In this document: one piece after another, positions 33,463-42,038 of the stretch | Layout: every line of letters begins with the position of its first letter | How positions within the stretch are numbered: the first letter of the stretch is position 1 | Source: Actinomadura luzonensis | Lineage (GTDB): Bacteria > Actinomycetota > Actinomycetes > Streptosporangiales > Streptosporangiaceae | Direction of reading: 5' to 3' | Assembly: GCF_022664455.2 (NCBI RefSeq) | Contig: NZ_JAKRKC020000002.1 | Span: forward strand, 248,001-312,000 | Length of the DNA: 64,000 nt | Position numbers and translations under genes: made by a program | Notes under the pieces: generated by a model | Told to the model about the DNA's origin: nothing | The model's input: the letters and a program-made list of their open reading frames with translations, nothing else | Database searches by the model: none

Positions 33463-34907
33463 TGGTCTCCCCAGATGGTCAGGCCCCTGAGCAGGAGGGT
33501 CTTGGTCACGGTGAAATCCTCGATCATCCAGCGCGGCGACTCCCGGCCGATGCCGGAGTCCTTCACCCCGCCGAACGGGACGTGGTCGAGCCGGAAGTTG
33601 GACGAGCCGTTCACGACCAGGCCGCCGACCTCCAGCTCGCGCCAGGCGGTGACGATCCGGCGCACGTCGTGGGTGAACAGCCCGGCCTGCAGCCCGTACG
33701 AGCTGCGGTTGCACTCCTCGACGACCGCGTCGAAGTCGTCGTAGGGGAGCACCGCCACCAGCGCGCCGAACACCTCCTCGCGCACCACCCTGGCCTCGGC
33801 CGGCGGGGCGACGACGACGGTCGGCGCCATCACCGCGCCCTCGCGGGTGCCGCCGGTCGTGACCCGCGCGCCCTGGCCGGCCGCCTCGGCGGTCCAGCGG
33901 ACCACCCGCTCGGCCGCGTCGTCGTCCACCATCGATCCGACGTCGGTCGCCGGGTCCAGCGGGTCGCCGACGGTCAGGCCCTTGACCTGCGCGGTCAGCT
34001 CGTCGGCGAACTCCTCGAAGCGGCTGCGGTGCACGTAGACCCGCTGCACGGAGATGCAGCTCTGCCCGGAGTTGCTGTAGCCGGTGCGGGCGCACACGAG
34101 CGCCGCCTCCGCGACGTCGGCGTCCTCGCAGACGATGGTCGCGGCGTTCCCGCCGAGTTCGAGCATGACCCGTTTCGGGCCGGCGGCGTGCGCGACCGCG
34201 TGCCCGGCCGCGACGCCGCCGGTGAAGCTGACCACGGCGATCTCCGGCGCGGCGCACAGCGCCGCGCCGACGTCCGCGCCTCCGTGCAGCACCTGCACCG
34301 CCTCCACCGGCATCCCGGCCTCCAGCAGCACCTCCACCAGGGCGGTGGAGGCGGCGGGCGCCTGCGGCGGCGGCTTGACGATCGTGGTGTTGCCGGCCGC
34401 GAAGGAGGCGGCCAGCTTGTGCGCGAGCAGGTTCGCCGGCGCGTTGAACGGCGTGATCGCGAGCACCGGGCCGGCCGGGGCGCGCTGCGTGATCGCGGTG
34501 TTGCCGACCCCGCGGCCCCAGCCCGCCACGGGCAGCACCTCGCCGCCGATCATCCGCGCCTCGGCGGCGGCGACGGACAGCGTGTCGACGACGCGAGCGA
34601 TCTCGCCGCGCCCGTCCTTGAGGGGTTTGCCCAGCTCAAGGGCGAGCAGGCGGGCCAGCCGCTCGCTCTGCGCGGTGACCGACGCGGCGGCGCGTTCCAG
34701 GATCCCGGCCCGGGTGGCGGGTGCCAGCCGCGCCACCCGCCTGGCCGCCTGCCGGGCGTAGGCCAGGGCCGCGGCGAGATCGGCGGGCTGGGCGGACCGG
34801 GCCCGGCTGACGACGTCCCGCAGGTACGGGCCGACGCGTTCGGCCCGCTCGCCGCCGGTCAACCATTCTCCGGCGACCAAGCACCCGGCGTCGTTGATGG
34901 TGTTCAT
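33459..34907 (-). CDS. NAD(P)-dependent aldehyde dehydrogenase
   Basis: 482 residues. The general base Glu lies in MLELGGNAA, the catalytic Cys in SNSGQSCIS, and the Asn of the oxyanion hole in ITPFNAPANL. The EEVFGALVAVLPYDDFD and PFGGVKDSGIGRE segments are standard. The SGQSC variant and PFNAP resemble succinate-semialdehyde and benzaldehyde/phenylacetaldehyde dehydrogenases. It would oxidise the aldehyde released by the coupled ThDP enzyme. ATG 34907 follows GGGAG. It diverges from the IclR gene over a 209-bp region with two palindromes. Confidence 0.9.
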   Translation of the reverse strand: MNTINDAGCLVAGEWLTGGERAERVGPYLRDVVSRARSAQPADLAAALAYARQAARRVARLAPATRAGILERAAASVTAQSERLARLLALELGKPLKDGRGEIARVVDTLSVAAAEARMIGGEVLPVAGWGRGVGNTAITQRAPAGPVLAITPFNAPANLLAHKLAASFAAGNTTIVKPPPQAPAASTALVEVLLEAGMPVEAVQVLHGGADVGAALCAAPEIAVVSFTGGVAAGHAVAHAAGPKRVMLELGGNAATIVCEDADVAEAALVCARTGYSNSGQSCISVQRVYVHRSRFEEFADELTAQVKGLTVGDPLDPATDVGSMVDDDAAERVVRWTAEAAGQGARVTTGGTREGAVMAPTVVVAPPAEARVVREEVFGALVAVLPYDDFDAVVEECNRSSYGLQAGLFTHDVRRIVTAWRELEVGGLVVNGSSNFRLDHVPFGGVKDSGIGRESPRWMIEDFTVTKTLLLRGLTIWGDQ

Positions 34908-34944
34908 GGCTGAGGTCTCCCATGTGATCCGCGCAGTGGTTCTC

Positions 34945-35045
34945 GCAATCCGCACTGTGGATTGCCTCACGGTATGAGTGCCGCGAAGGTTCTGGCAAGG
35001 GGGCCGCGTATTCCGCTTGATGGAGCGTATGGACCGCCAAGCGGA
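34945..35045. promoter_or_regulatory. Two palindromes in the IclR/aldehyde dehydrogenase divergent region
   Basis: First: GCAATCC, seven bases, GGATTGC (34945-34965). Second: TCCGCTTG, 18 bases, CAAGCGGA (35012-35045). Both lie in the 209 bp between the divergent aldehyde dehydrogenase and IclR genes. They are good candidates for IclR binding sites governing both directions; that link is inferred from position. Confidence 0.55.
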
Positions 35046-35116
35046 CTGAGTGTTAGCGTACGGACGACGTGAGAGGGTGAGCAGCGGGTTCACCTTCAAG
35101 CCACTAGTGAGGATTC

Positions 35117-35890
35117 GTGTCTTCGAACGTTCCTGCGGATTCGGGGGAGGGCGGGGGTGTGCGCAGCGTGCAGCGCGCGTTCGACATCCTCTCGCTGCTC
35201 ACCGAGGACCGCCGCACGCTGACCATCCGCGAGGTCGTCGACGAGACGGGGCTGGCCAAGACCACGGCGCTGCGCCTGCTCCAGACCCTGGAGCACATGG
35301 GCCTGCTGTGGGCCACCCCGAAGGGCTACGCGGCCGGCCCCGCCCTGTGGCGCTGGGCGCACCTGGCCCGCTCGGCGTGGGAACTGCCGCCGGAGACCGT
35401 GCAGCTCATGCGCGAGCTGGGCGCCCGGCACCGGGAGACCGTCAACCTGTACGTGCTGCGCGACACCCACCGCGTCTGCATCGCCCAGCAGGAGAGCCCG
35501 CAGCCGCTGCGCCACGTGGTGCGGGTGGGCGACGAGCTGCCGCTGTGGGCCGGAGCCTCCTCGAAGGTCCTGCTCAGGGACGCGCCGGAGCGGCTGCTCG
35601 CCCGGGTGGCCCGCTCCTCCCCGCACGGGGAGGCCCACCTGGCGACGTTGCGCGAGTGGATCGGCCGGGCCGCCCACGACGGGTACGCGGTCAGCCACGG
35701 CGAGCGCGAGCCCGGCCTGTCGGCCGTCGCCGTCCCGGTCGTGGGCGGCTCGGGCCGGACGGTGGCGGCGCTGACGCTGAGCGGCCCCACGGTCCGCTTC
35801 ACCGACGACCGGGTCGAGGAGTTCACCGCGGACCTGCGCGAGGCGGCCAAGCGAATGTCGGAGCGCGGCTTCGACCACCCTCTGACCTGA
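35117..35890 (+). CDS. IclR-family transcriptional regulator
   Basis: 257 residues. The winged helix (residues 15-75) contains SVQRAFDILSLL and TGLAKTTALRLLQTLEHMGLL. The effector domain has LPLWAGASSKVLL and SAVAVPVVGGSGRTVAALTLSG. It sits at the centre of the locus: divergent from the aldehyde dehydrogenase operon and 15 bp upstream of the CoA-transferase gene, so it probably regulates both arms. The GTG start at 35117 has GAGGA a few bases upstream. Confidence 0.92.
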   Translation: MSSNVPADSGEGGGVRSVQRAFDILSLLTEDRRTLTIREVVDETGLAKTTALRLLQTLEHMGLLWATPKGYAAGPALWRWAHLARSAWELPPETVQLMRELGARHRETVNLYVLRDTHRVCIAQQESPQPLRHVVRVGDELPLWAGASSKVLLRDAPERLLARVARSSPHGEAHLATLREWIGRAAHDGYAVSHGEREPGLSAVAVPVVGGSGRTVAALTLSGPTVRFTDDRVEEFTADLREAAKRMSERGFDHPLT

Positions 35891-35905
35891 CTCCATGGAG
35901 CGTGA

Positions 35906-37069
35906 ATGCACCGTCAGCAGTTGCCACTGGACGGCGTCAAGGTCGTGGACCTGACCAACGTCCTGGCCGGGCCCTACTGCAGTTACCAGTTGATGCTGTT
36001 CGGCGCCGAGGTGGTCAAGGTGGAGCTGCCCGGCGCCGGTGACCTCGCCCGGCGGCTCGGGCCCGACCCCGGGCTCAACCGTGAGCGCATGGGCGCCTCC
36101 TTCCTGGCCCAGAACGCCGGCAAGAAGTCGGTCGAGCTCGACCTGAAGAGCCCGGCCGGGCGCACCGCCTTCGAGACGCTGGTCGCCGAGGCCGACGTCC
36201 TGCTGGAGAACTTCAGGGCCGGCGTGATGACCAGGCTCGGCTACGGCTGGGAGCGCCTGCGCGAGCTCAACCCCGCCCTGGTGTACTGCGCCATCTCCGG
36301 CTTCGGGCAGAGCGGCCCCATGAGCGCGGCCCCCGCCTACGACCAGATCATCCAGGGGCTGTCCGGCATGATGAGCGTCACCGGCACCCCCGACACGGCC
36401 CCGCTGCGGGTCGGCTTCCCCATCTGCGACACCGTCGGCGGGCTGATGGCGGCCCTCGGCATCTGCGCCGCGCTGGCGGGGCGCCGCACCAGCGGGCGCG
36501 GCTGCTTCCTCGACCTGTCCATGCTGGAGGCGTCGATCTCCGCGATGGGCTGGACCGTCTCCAACTACCTGGTCAGCGGCGTCGAACCGGAGCCGATGGG
36601 CGACCAGAACGCCACCGCCGCCCCGTCCGGCACGTTCGAGACCGCCGACGGGCCGCTCAACATCGCCGCCAACCAGCAGGCCCAGTTCGAGACGCTGTGC
36701 CGGCTCATCGGCCGGCCCGACCTGCCCGCCGACCCCCGCTTCGCCGAACGGGAGGCCCGCAAGACCCACCGGCAGACCCTCAACCAGGAGCTCAACCAGG
36801 CGCTCCGCGCCAAGACCGCCCTGGAGTGGGAGGAGCTGCTGTCCCGCGAGGGCGTGCCGGCCGCCCGCATCCTCACCGTCCCCCAGGCGCTCGCCCTCGA
36901 CCAGGTACGCCACCGCGGCTTCCTGACCGAGGTGCCGTTCGCCGGAGCCGGCGAGCGGCCGGTCACCGTCACCGGCAACGGCGTGCTCATCGACGGTGTC
37001 GCGCTGCGCCCCCGCGGGCCCGCCCCGCTGCTCGGGCAGCACAACGACGAGTTCGAGGCCGTGTCATGA
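35906..37069 (+). CDS. Class III CoA-transferase (CaiB/BaiF family)
   Basis: 387 residues. The start GVKVVDLTNVLAGPYCSYQLMLFGAEVVKVE and the catalytic Asp in FLDLSMLEAS identify the family, which moves CoA between carboxylic acids through aspartyl-CoA thioester intermediates. It overlaps the lyase gene by ATGA, so both act on the same compound: CoA is put on an acid, then the thioester is cleaved. Donor and acceptor are not evident; formyl-, succinyl- or acetyl-CoA are usual donors. Confidence 0.92.
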   Translation: MHRQQLPLDGVKVVDLTNVLAGPYCSYQLMLFGAEVVKVELPGAGDLARRLGPDPGLNRERMGASFLAQNAGKKSVELDLKSPAGRTAFETLVAEADVLLENFRAGVMTRLGYGWERLRELNPALVYCAISGFGQSGPMSAAPAYDQIIQGLSGMMSVTGTPDTAPLRVGFPICDTVGGLMAALGICAALAGRRTSGRGCFLDLSMLEASISAMGWTVSNYLVSGVEPEPMGDQNATAAPSGTFETADGPLNIAANQQAQFETLCRLIGRPDLPADPRFAEREARKTHRQTLNQELNQALRAKTALEWEELLSREGVPAARILTVPQALALDQVRHRGFLTEVPFAGAGERPVTVTGNGVLIDGVALRPRGPAPLLGQHNDEFEAVS

Positions 37070-37842
37070 CCGGGCGGGCGGCCCCCGCGGCGGGCGACGG
37101 CCCGGCGTCCGCGGCGGCCGACTGGTGGGCCACCGCCGTGTCGCGGATCGAGCCCGGCCTCATCGAGCTGCGCGGACACCCGGTCCAGGACCTCATCGGG
37201 CGGATCGGCTTCGCCGAGATGATCTGGCTCATGCTGCGCGGCGAACGGCCCGGCGCGCACCAGGCGGCGCTGCTGGAGGCGGCGCTGGTGGCCTCGGTCG
37301 ACCACGGGCCGCACGCGCCCTCCATCGCCGTCGCCAGGATGGCCGCCACCTGCGGCGTGGGGCTCAACAACGCCGTCGCGACCGGCGTCAACCTGCTCGG
37401 CGACGTGCACGGCGGCGCGGGCGAGCAGTGCGTCGGGCTGCTGGAGGAGGTCGTCGCCGACGGCGACGCGGCCGCCGTCGTCGCCCGCCGCCGCGCCGCG
37501 GACAAGTACCTGCCCGGCTTCGGCCACCGCTTCCACCGCCGCGACCCGCGCCGCGACCCGCTGCTCGGCCTGGTCGCGGAGGCGGTCGCCGCGGGGGTGG
37601 TGGCGGGCGCGCACCTGCGGGCCGCGCTGGAGGTCGAACGGCTGATCGCGCCGGTGCCCATGAACATCGACGGGGCGACCGCCGTGATCTACGCCGAGCT
37701 GGGCTTCCCCGCGCCGCTCGCGCGCGGGCTGTTCGTGCTCGGCAGGTCCGTCGGGATCCTCGCCCACGCCTGGGAGGAGAGCGGGCAGGGGCGGCGCAAC
37801 AAGGGGCCGATCCCGCCGTCCATCCTGCCGACCTGGCTCTGA
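37066..37842 (+). CDS. Citryl-CoA-lyase-like protein, short citrate synthase family
   Basis: 258 residues, much shorter than citrate synthase (about 400), which fits the citryl-CoA lyase group. Active-site text is present: GVGLNNAVATGVNLLGDVHGGAGEQ (first His) and GFGHRFHRRDPR (second His and the DPR loop). The family cleaves citryl-CoA or a related 3-hydroxyacyl-CoA into acetyl-CoA and an oxoacid, or runs the reverse. Translation is coupled to the CoA-transferase. The substrate may be citrate, a methylcitrate or citramalate; not decided by sequence. Confidence 0.82.
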   Translation: MTGRAAPAAGDGPASAAADWWATAVSRIEPGLIELRGHPVQDLIGRIGFAEMIWLMLRGERPGAHQAALLEAALVASVDHGPHAPSIAVARMAATCGVGLNNAVATGVNLLGDVHGGAGEQCVGLLEEVVADGDAAAVVARRRAADKYLPGFGHRFHRRDPRRDPLLGLVAEAVAAGVVAGAHLRAALEVERLIAPVPMNIDGATAVIYAELGFPAPLARGLFVLGRSVGILAHAWEESGQGRRNKGPIPPSILPTWL

Positions 37843-37848
37843 ACGCCG

Positions 37849-37885
37849 AAAGAGGGAGCCCCGCCGGCCGCGGGGCTCCCTCTTT
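37849..37885. terminator. Strong bidirectional terminator
   Basis: AAAGAGGGAGCCCCGC, five bases, GCGGGGCTCCCTCTTT: a perfect 16-bp stem with a run of T on one side and A on the other. It lies 6 bp after the lyase stop and 10 bp before the quinoprotein gene's stop, so it ends both convergent transcripts. Confidence 0.9.
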
Positions 37886-37895
37886 GTCGCGTGGC

Positions 37896-40034
37896 TCAGT
37901 AGACGACGATCTTGCCGGTGTTCTGCGGGAAGATCGCGTCGTTGTAGAAGTACTCGCCGGGCGTGTCGAAGGTGTGGGTGAAGGACTGGCCAGGCATCAG
38001 GACGCCGGTGTCGAACTCGTACTCGAAGAACGAGACGGCTGCGTGGGCGAAGGCGTTGCCGGCCGGGTTGACGAAGGTGACCGTGGTGCCCTTGGGCACC
38101 CGCAGGTGCTGGGGTGACATGGCGTTCTGGGCGACGGTGTTCTCGGTCGCGCCGGGCCGCCCGCCGGCCGCGTCCCAGACCCGGCCGAGGGTCACCGTGG
38201 TGCCGGTGACGGCCGCCGCCCTGATGTCGTTGCGCTTCTTCGGCGGCGTCGGCGCGGGGGCGGGCGGCACCTTGCCGCCGAGCTTGAAGGCCCACAGGTG
38301 GTCGCCCCTGGGGATGTCCGGGTACGGCAGGCCGTTGCCGCCGGCCAGCACCGCGATGTACTGCTCGCCGTCGATCTCGTAGCTGATCGGGCTGGTGTGC
38401 ACCCCGGCGCCGCACTGGAAGCTCCACAGCACCGTGCCGTCGGTGTCGTCCATGGCGTGCAGCACCCCGTCCGGGCCGCCCTGGAACATCACCCGGCCCG
38501 CCGTCGTCAGGATGCCGTTGCCGTGCGCGAGCGACCACTCCCGGTCCAGCGTCCACACGGGCGTGTTGGTGCGCGGATCGACCGCCGCGATGCCGCCCGC
38601 GAAGTACTCGCCGAGCGGGCGGGAGGTGTTGACCCGGCCGTCGCGGCTGTTGGAGAAGCCGGAGTTGATCAGCCCGTAGCCGACGTAGATCCAGCCCGTG
38701 TGCGGGTTGTACGACAGATGCGCCCAGTCGGCGCCGCCGCCCGCGCCGGGGAAGATGATCGTCGCCCGGTCCCAGTGCGGCGTGTAGAGCCCGCCCCAGG
38801 CGTAGAACGGCACCGGCCGGGTGGCCTTGCCGAACTCCGGAGCCTGCGTGATGAACGGCTTCCCGCCGGGGAACGGCTGCGTGGCCGCCGTCTTCTGCCG
38901 GGCGTCCTGCGGGACGGGACGCTCCTCCATGCCGTGCAGCGGCTCGCCGGTGGCCCGGTCGAGGACGTAGAACATGCCGACCTTGCTGCCGTACACGACG
39001 GCCTTGCGCAGCCGGCCCTTGACCTTGATGTCCACCAGCACCGGAGCCATGACGTTGTCGAGGTCCCAGATGTCGTGGTGCACCGACTGGAAGTGCCACT
39101 TGCGGGCGCCGGTCTTGGCGTCGATGGCCACGATCGAGTTGGCGAACAGGTTGTCGCCGCCCCTGGTGGCGCCGTCCAGGCGCGGGTAGGAGCCGCCGAA
39201 CGTCCAGTACACCAGCCCCAGGTCCGGGTCCACGGCCGGGTGGATCCACGGCACCGCGCCGCCGGTCCGCCAGGACTCGCCCTCCCAGGTGTCGTTGCCG
39301 AACTGGCCCTCGCCGGGGCACGACCAGAACGTCCAGGCGACCTCGCCGGTGGCCGCCTTCAGCGCGTACGCCCGGCCGCGCGCCCCGCCGGTGCTGCCCT
39401 GCATGCCGACGTAGACGAGCCCGTCCCAATGGACGACGGCGCCGGCGAGGGTGCCGGTCAGGCCGCCGCACTGGCCGTTCTGCGGGTCGCAGCCGCCGGT
39501 GTCGCCGCCGCCCTCGTCCTCGGTGATGAGCTGCCGCTGCCAGGCGATCTCGCCGGTGTCCTGCTTCAGCGCGTACACGATGTTGGCGCCCGAGGTGGAG
39601 AAGACCAGGCCCTCGCCCAGCGCGACGCCGCGCATGTTCGTCTGCTTGCTGCCCAGGTTCGTCTTCCACTTGATCGCGCCGGTCCTGCCGTCCACGGCGA
39701 AGACGTTCTGCTGCGTGGTCTGGACGTACAGGACGCCGTTCGCCACGACGCAGGTGCTCTGCTGGGCGGCCGACGTGCTGCCGCCCTCCAGGTTGACGTG
39801 CCAGGCCCCGCCGAGCCGGCGCACCGTGCGCGCGGTGATCTGCTTGAGCGGGGAGTAGTTGTGGTTGCCCAGGTTGCCGCAGACCTTGGGGAAGTCCTTG
39901 CCCGTCACGCCCAGGGAGGCGGGCTGCCGCTCCAGCGGCTCCGCGACGGCCTGGGCGGGCTCTGTCACGGCGGCGGACGCGGTCAGCGTGGCCGCGGCCC
40001 CGAGGAGGAAGTTTCGTCGTTCCACTGGCACCAC
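37896..40034 (-). CDS. Tat-exported quinoprotein-like propeller with C-terminal cupredoxin-like domain
   Basis: 712 residues. The N-terminus VERRNFLLGAAATL is a Tat signal. Residues 45-580 form a PQQ-type eight-bladed propeller, with HHDIWDLDNVMAPVL, VGMFYVLDRATGEPLHG and several WxF/WKT blade ends like alcohol/glucose dehydrogenases. The vicinal Cys pair of methanol dehydrogenases is absent. From about 620 a cupredoxin-like domain follows (VPKGTTVTFVNPAGNAFAHA to GEYFYNDAIFPQNTGKI), in which the usual copper-binding Cys, second His and Met are not present. GTG start at 40034. Probably a secreted dehydrogenase or binding protein. Confidence 0.82.
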   Translation of the reverse strand: MVPVERRNFLLGAAATLTASAAVTEPAQAVAEPLERQPASLGVTGKDFPKVCGNLGNHNYSPLKQITARTVRRLGGAWHVNLEGGSTSAAQQSTCVVANGVLYVQTTQQNVFAVDGRTGAIKWKTNLGSKQTNMRGVALGEGLVFSTSGANIVYALKQDTGEIAWQRQLITEDEGGGDTGGCDPQNGQCGGLTGTLAGAVVHWDGLVYVGMQGSTGGARGRAYALKAATGEVAWTFWSCPGEGQFGNDTWEGESWRTGGAVPWIHPAVDPDLGLVYWTFGGSYPRLDGATRGGDNLFANSIVAIDAKTGARKWHFQSVHHDIWDLDNVMAPVLVDIKVKGRLRKAVVYGSKVGMFYVLDRATGEPLHGMEERPVPQDARQKTAATQPFPGGKPFITQAPEFGKATRPVPFYAWGGLYTPHWDRATIIFPGAGGGADWAHLSYNPHTGWIYVGYGLINSGFSNSRDGRVNTSRPLGEYFAGGIAAVDPRTNTPVWTLDREWSLAHGNGILTTAGRVMFQGGPDGVLHAMDDTDGTVLWSFQCGAGVHTSPISYEIDGEQYIAVLAGGNGLPYPDIPRGDHLWAFKLGGKVPPAPAPTPPKKRNDIRAAAVTGTTVTLGRVWDAAGGRPGATENTVAQNAMSPQHLRVPKGTTVTFVNPAGNAFAHAAVSFFEYEFDTGVLMPGQSFTHTFDTPGEYFYNDAIFPQNTGKIVVY

Positions 40035-40042
40035 ACCTTCGA

Positions 40043-40061
40043 TGGTCCATGTGATGGACCA
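40043..40061. promoter_or_regulatory. Perfect palindrome before the quinoprotein gene
   Basis: TGGTCCAT-GTG-ATGGACCA, an 8-3-8 inverted repeat 9 bp upstream of the quinoprotein start. The ends TGGT..ACCA look like GntR/FadR-type operators. A related palindrome lies at the other side of the divergent region. Confidence 0.6.
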
Positions 40062-40156
40062 CTAGAACCGTACGACGGACGCACCATAAATCCCGTCCGC
40101 GGGTGAAGGCAAGAGCTTGTGGTGGTGAAGATCCGCAGTTACGCTCAAGCCTCCGA

Positions 40157-40174
40157 GTGGACCGATCGATCCAC
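40157..40174. promoter_or_regulatory. Near-perfect palindrome before the ThuA-like gene
   Basis: GTGGACCGATCGATCCAC, 18 bp with eight of nine pairs matched, 25 bp upstream of the ThuA-like start. The flank CTAGTGGTTCC is close to the reverse complement of GGACCACTAG beside the 40043 palindrome, so the two ends of the divergent region mirror each other. Confidence 0.55.
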
Positions 40175-40199
40175 CTAGTGGTTCCCCTGTGAGGTGCCC

Positions 40200-41141
40200 A
40201 TGCGCAGCAAACTCTCCGTAGCCGCCGCCGCCGGAGCCGCGGCGCTCCTGCTCACCGCCACCGCGCCCAGCTCCGCCGCCTCCCCGGAACCGGCGCAGAA
40301 CCTCGGCGACCCCGACTACGGCGTCTGCCGCGGCACCGACCCCCGCTGCTACCACGACTGGGGCAACTTCGACCCCGCCAAGGGCTACCGGCTGCTCGTC
40401 TACAGCCGCACCGCCGGCCCCCGCCACGCCCACCTCGGCACCCCGCTCGGCCCCGGCCTCAACCCGCCGCTCAACGCCGACAACGTCGCCGTCAAGGCGA
40501 TGCTCAAGCTCGGGCAGGAGAACGGCTTCGCCGTCGACTACACCGAGGACGTCACCCAGCTCTCCTCGGCCGGGCGGCTCCTGCCGTACAACGCGGTGAT
40601 GTTCCTCAGCACCACCCGCGACGCGCTCGACGACGCCGCCCAGACCGCGCTGCGCCAGTACGTCCGCGCCGGCGGCGGCTTCATCGGCGTGCACAACGCC
40701 TTCGGCACCGAGTACAACTGGCCCTGGTACGAGGGCCTGCTCGGCAACGCCAACTTCTACGACCACGGCGCCAACCAGCCCGGCACCGTCGTCACCGCCG
40801 ACCGCCGCGACGCCTCCACCCAGGGCCTGCCCCGCACCTGGGCCTTCTCCGACGAGTGGTACAACCTCGTCCCCGCCCCGACCCGCGTCCGCGTCCTCGC
40901 CGAGGTGGACGAGAGAACCCTGCCCCAGGGCGTGCGCGGCAACCTCGGACACCCCGGCCACGGCGAGCACCACCCGGTGAGCTGGTGCCAGTACTACGAC
41001 GGCGGCAAGGCCTGGCTGACCACCCTCGGCCACGACGTCAAGGCGTGGACCGACGAGCCCATGGAGGGCGACCAGTACTTCGTCCAGCACCTGCTGGGCG
41101 GCGTCAGGTCCGTGCTCGGCATGACCCCCTTCTGCCGCTGA
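40200..41141 (+). CDS. Secreted ThuA-like domain protein
   Basis: 313 residues. Signal peptide to about residue 28 (TAPSSAAS). The ThuA fold, a class I glutamine-amidotransferase-like fold, is seen in YRLLVYSRT, YNAVMFLSTTRDALDDAAQ, GGGFIGVHNAFGTEYNWPWYEGLLG and VSWCQYYDGGKAWLTTLGHD. Secreted ThuA proteins accompany sugar-acting or quinoprotein enzymes, but the activity is not established. ATG 40200 has GAGG six bases upstream. It is divergent from, and probably co-regulated with, the quinoprotein gene. Confidence 0.87.
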   Translation: MRSKLSVAAAAGAAALLLTATAPSSAASPEPAQNLGDPDYGVCRGTDPRCYHDWGNFDPAKGYRLLVYSRTAGPRHAHLGTPLGPGLNPPLNADNVAVKAMLKLGQENGFAVDYTEDVTQLSSAGRLLPYNAVMFLSTTRDALDDAAQTALRQYVRAGGGFIGVHNAFGTEYNWPWYEGLLGNANFYDHGANQPGTVVTADRRDASTQGLPRTWAFSDEWYNLVPAPTRVRVLAEVDERTLPQGVRGNLGHPGHGEHHPVSWCQYYDGGKAWLTTLGHDVKAWTDEPMEGDQYFVQHLLGGVRSVLGMTPFCR

Positions 41142-41215
41142 GCCGGGAACGGCTCCCCCCGTCGCCCACGGATCCCTGACCGTTGCCGGCCACACCTGGC
41201 TCAGTTGCCGGGGGG

Positions 41216-41815
41216 TCAGAGCCAGCCGCGCTCACGGCCGTACATGAGAGCCTCCGTGCGGTTCTTGACGTGCAACTTCGTGTACAGCTCACTGAGCTGC
41301 CTGAACATCGCGCGCTCCGAATAACCCACCTGGTCGGCCAGCCGGCCCACGGTGACGCCCTGGGCGAGCTGGCGCAGCCACTCGATCTCGTGCGCGGCGG
41401 GGATGCCCGGGGCTCGGGACCGGGACCCGGCACGCGCGGCCATGGCGCGCACCACCTCCACGGGCAGCAGACTCGCGCCGCGCGTGGCCGCTCGCAGCAC
41501 GTCCCGCACGGCCTCTGACGGTGCGTCGCGGGGCAGGGCGCCGCTCGCGCCGTTCCTGATCGCGCTCAGGTACGTCTCCTCGGTCGGCTCGTCCAGCAGC
41601 GCGATCACGACGGCATCGGGAGCACCGTCATGCAACCGGGACAGCAGGGTCCAGTCGCCGGCCGTGCTGAGCGTCAGCAGGATCGCCGAGGGCTGCCCGC
41701 CTTCGGCCCATGCCATCAGGTCGTCCGGCTCCTCCACGACGTAGCCGTCCAGAATCGCCATGATGCCGCGCCGGAAGACGGGCAGCGGATCCGAGACGGC
41801 TATCCGGACCGACAT
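41216..41815 (-). CDS. Atypical LuxR-type response regulator
   Basis: 199 residues. The receiver-like N-terminus keeps the fold (MSVRIAVSDPLPVFRRGIMAIL, SGALPRDAPSEAVRDVLRAA), but at the phosphorylation site the text is ILLTLSTAGDW, with Thr where Asp belongs. The C-terminal helix-turn-helix is WLRQLAQGVTVGRLADQVGYSERAMFRQLSELYTKL. Such regulators bind small molecules or act constitutively. No histidine kinase is nearby. It sits at the edge of the TIR/SLOG/SLATT island. Confidence 0.88.
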   Translation of the reverse strand: MSVRIAVSDPLPVFRRGIMAILDGYVVEEPDDLMAWAEGGQPSAILLTLSTAGDWTLLSRLHDGAPDAVVIALLDEPTEETYLSAIRNGASGALPRDAPSEAVRDVLRAATRGASLLPVEVVRAMAARAGSRSRAPGIPAAHEIEWLRQLAQGVTVGRLADQVGYSERAMFRQLSELYTKLHVKNRTEALMYGRERGWL

Positions 41816-42038
41816 GACCGCGAACGCCTCCTGGCCTGTGCACGGGACCGATATCAGGGTCGTCGAGTCTGCCAGACCAGACCTTCGATACCCCGCATAC
41901 TGGGGCCGCGTTCGCGGGGAATATGCCGCGTCCTGTCAGGGCCCTGCCGAAATTGACGTCATGGACCTGCTGTGCAGCGAGTTTTACCGTTCCAACGGGG
42001 AGTTTCGCTCGGAGACCGGGTGAAGGGGGGAACGCGAA

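Noticed and set aside
37896..40034. Calling the protein a proven PQQ alcohol dehydrogenase
   Set aside because: The vicinal Cys pair is missing and no PQQ synthesis genes are present; only the propeller pattern supports it.
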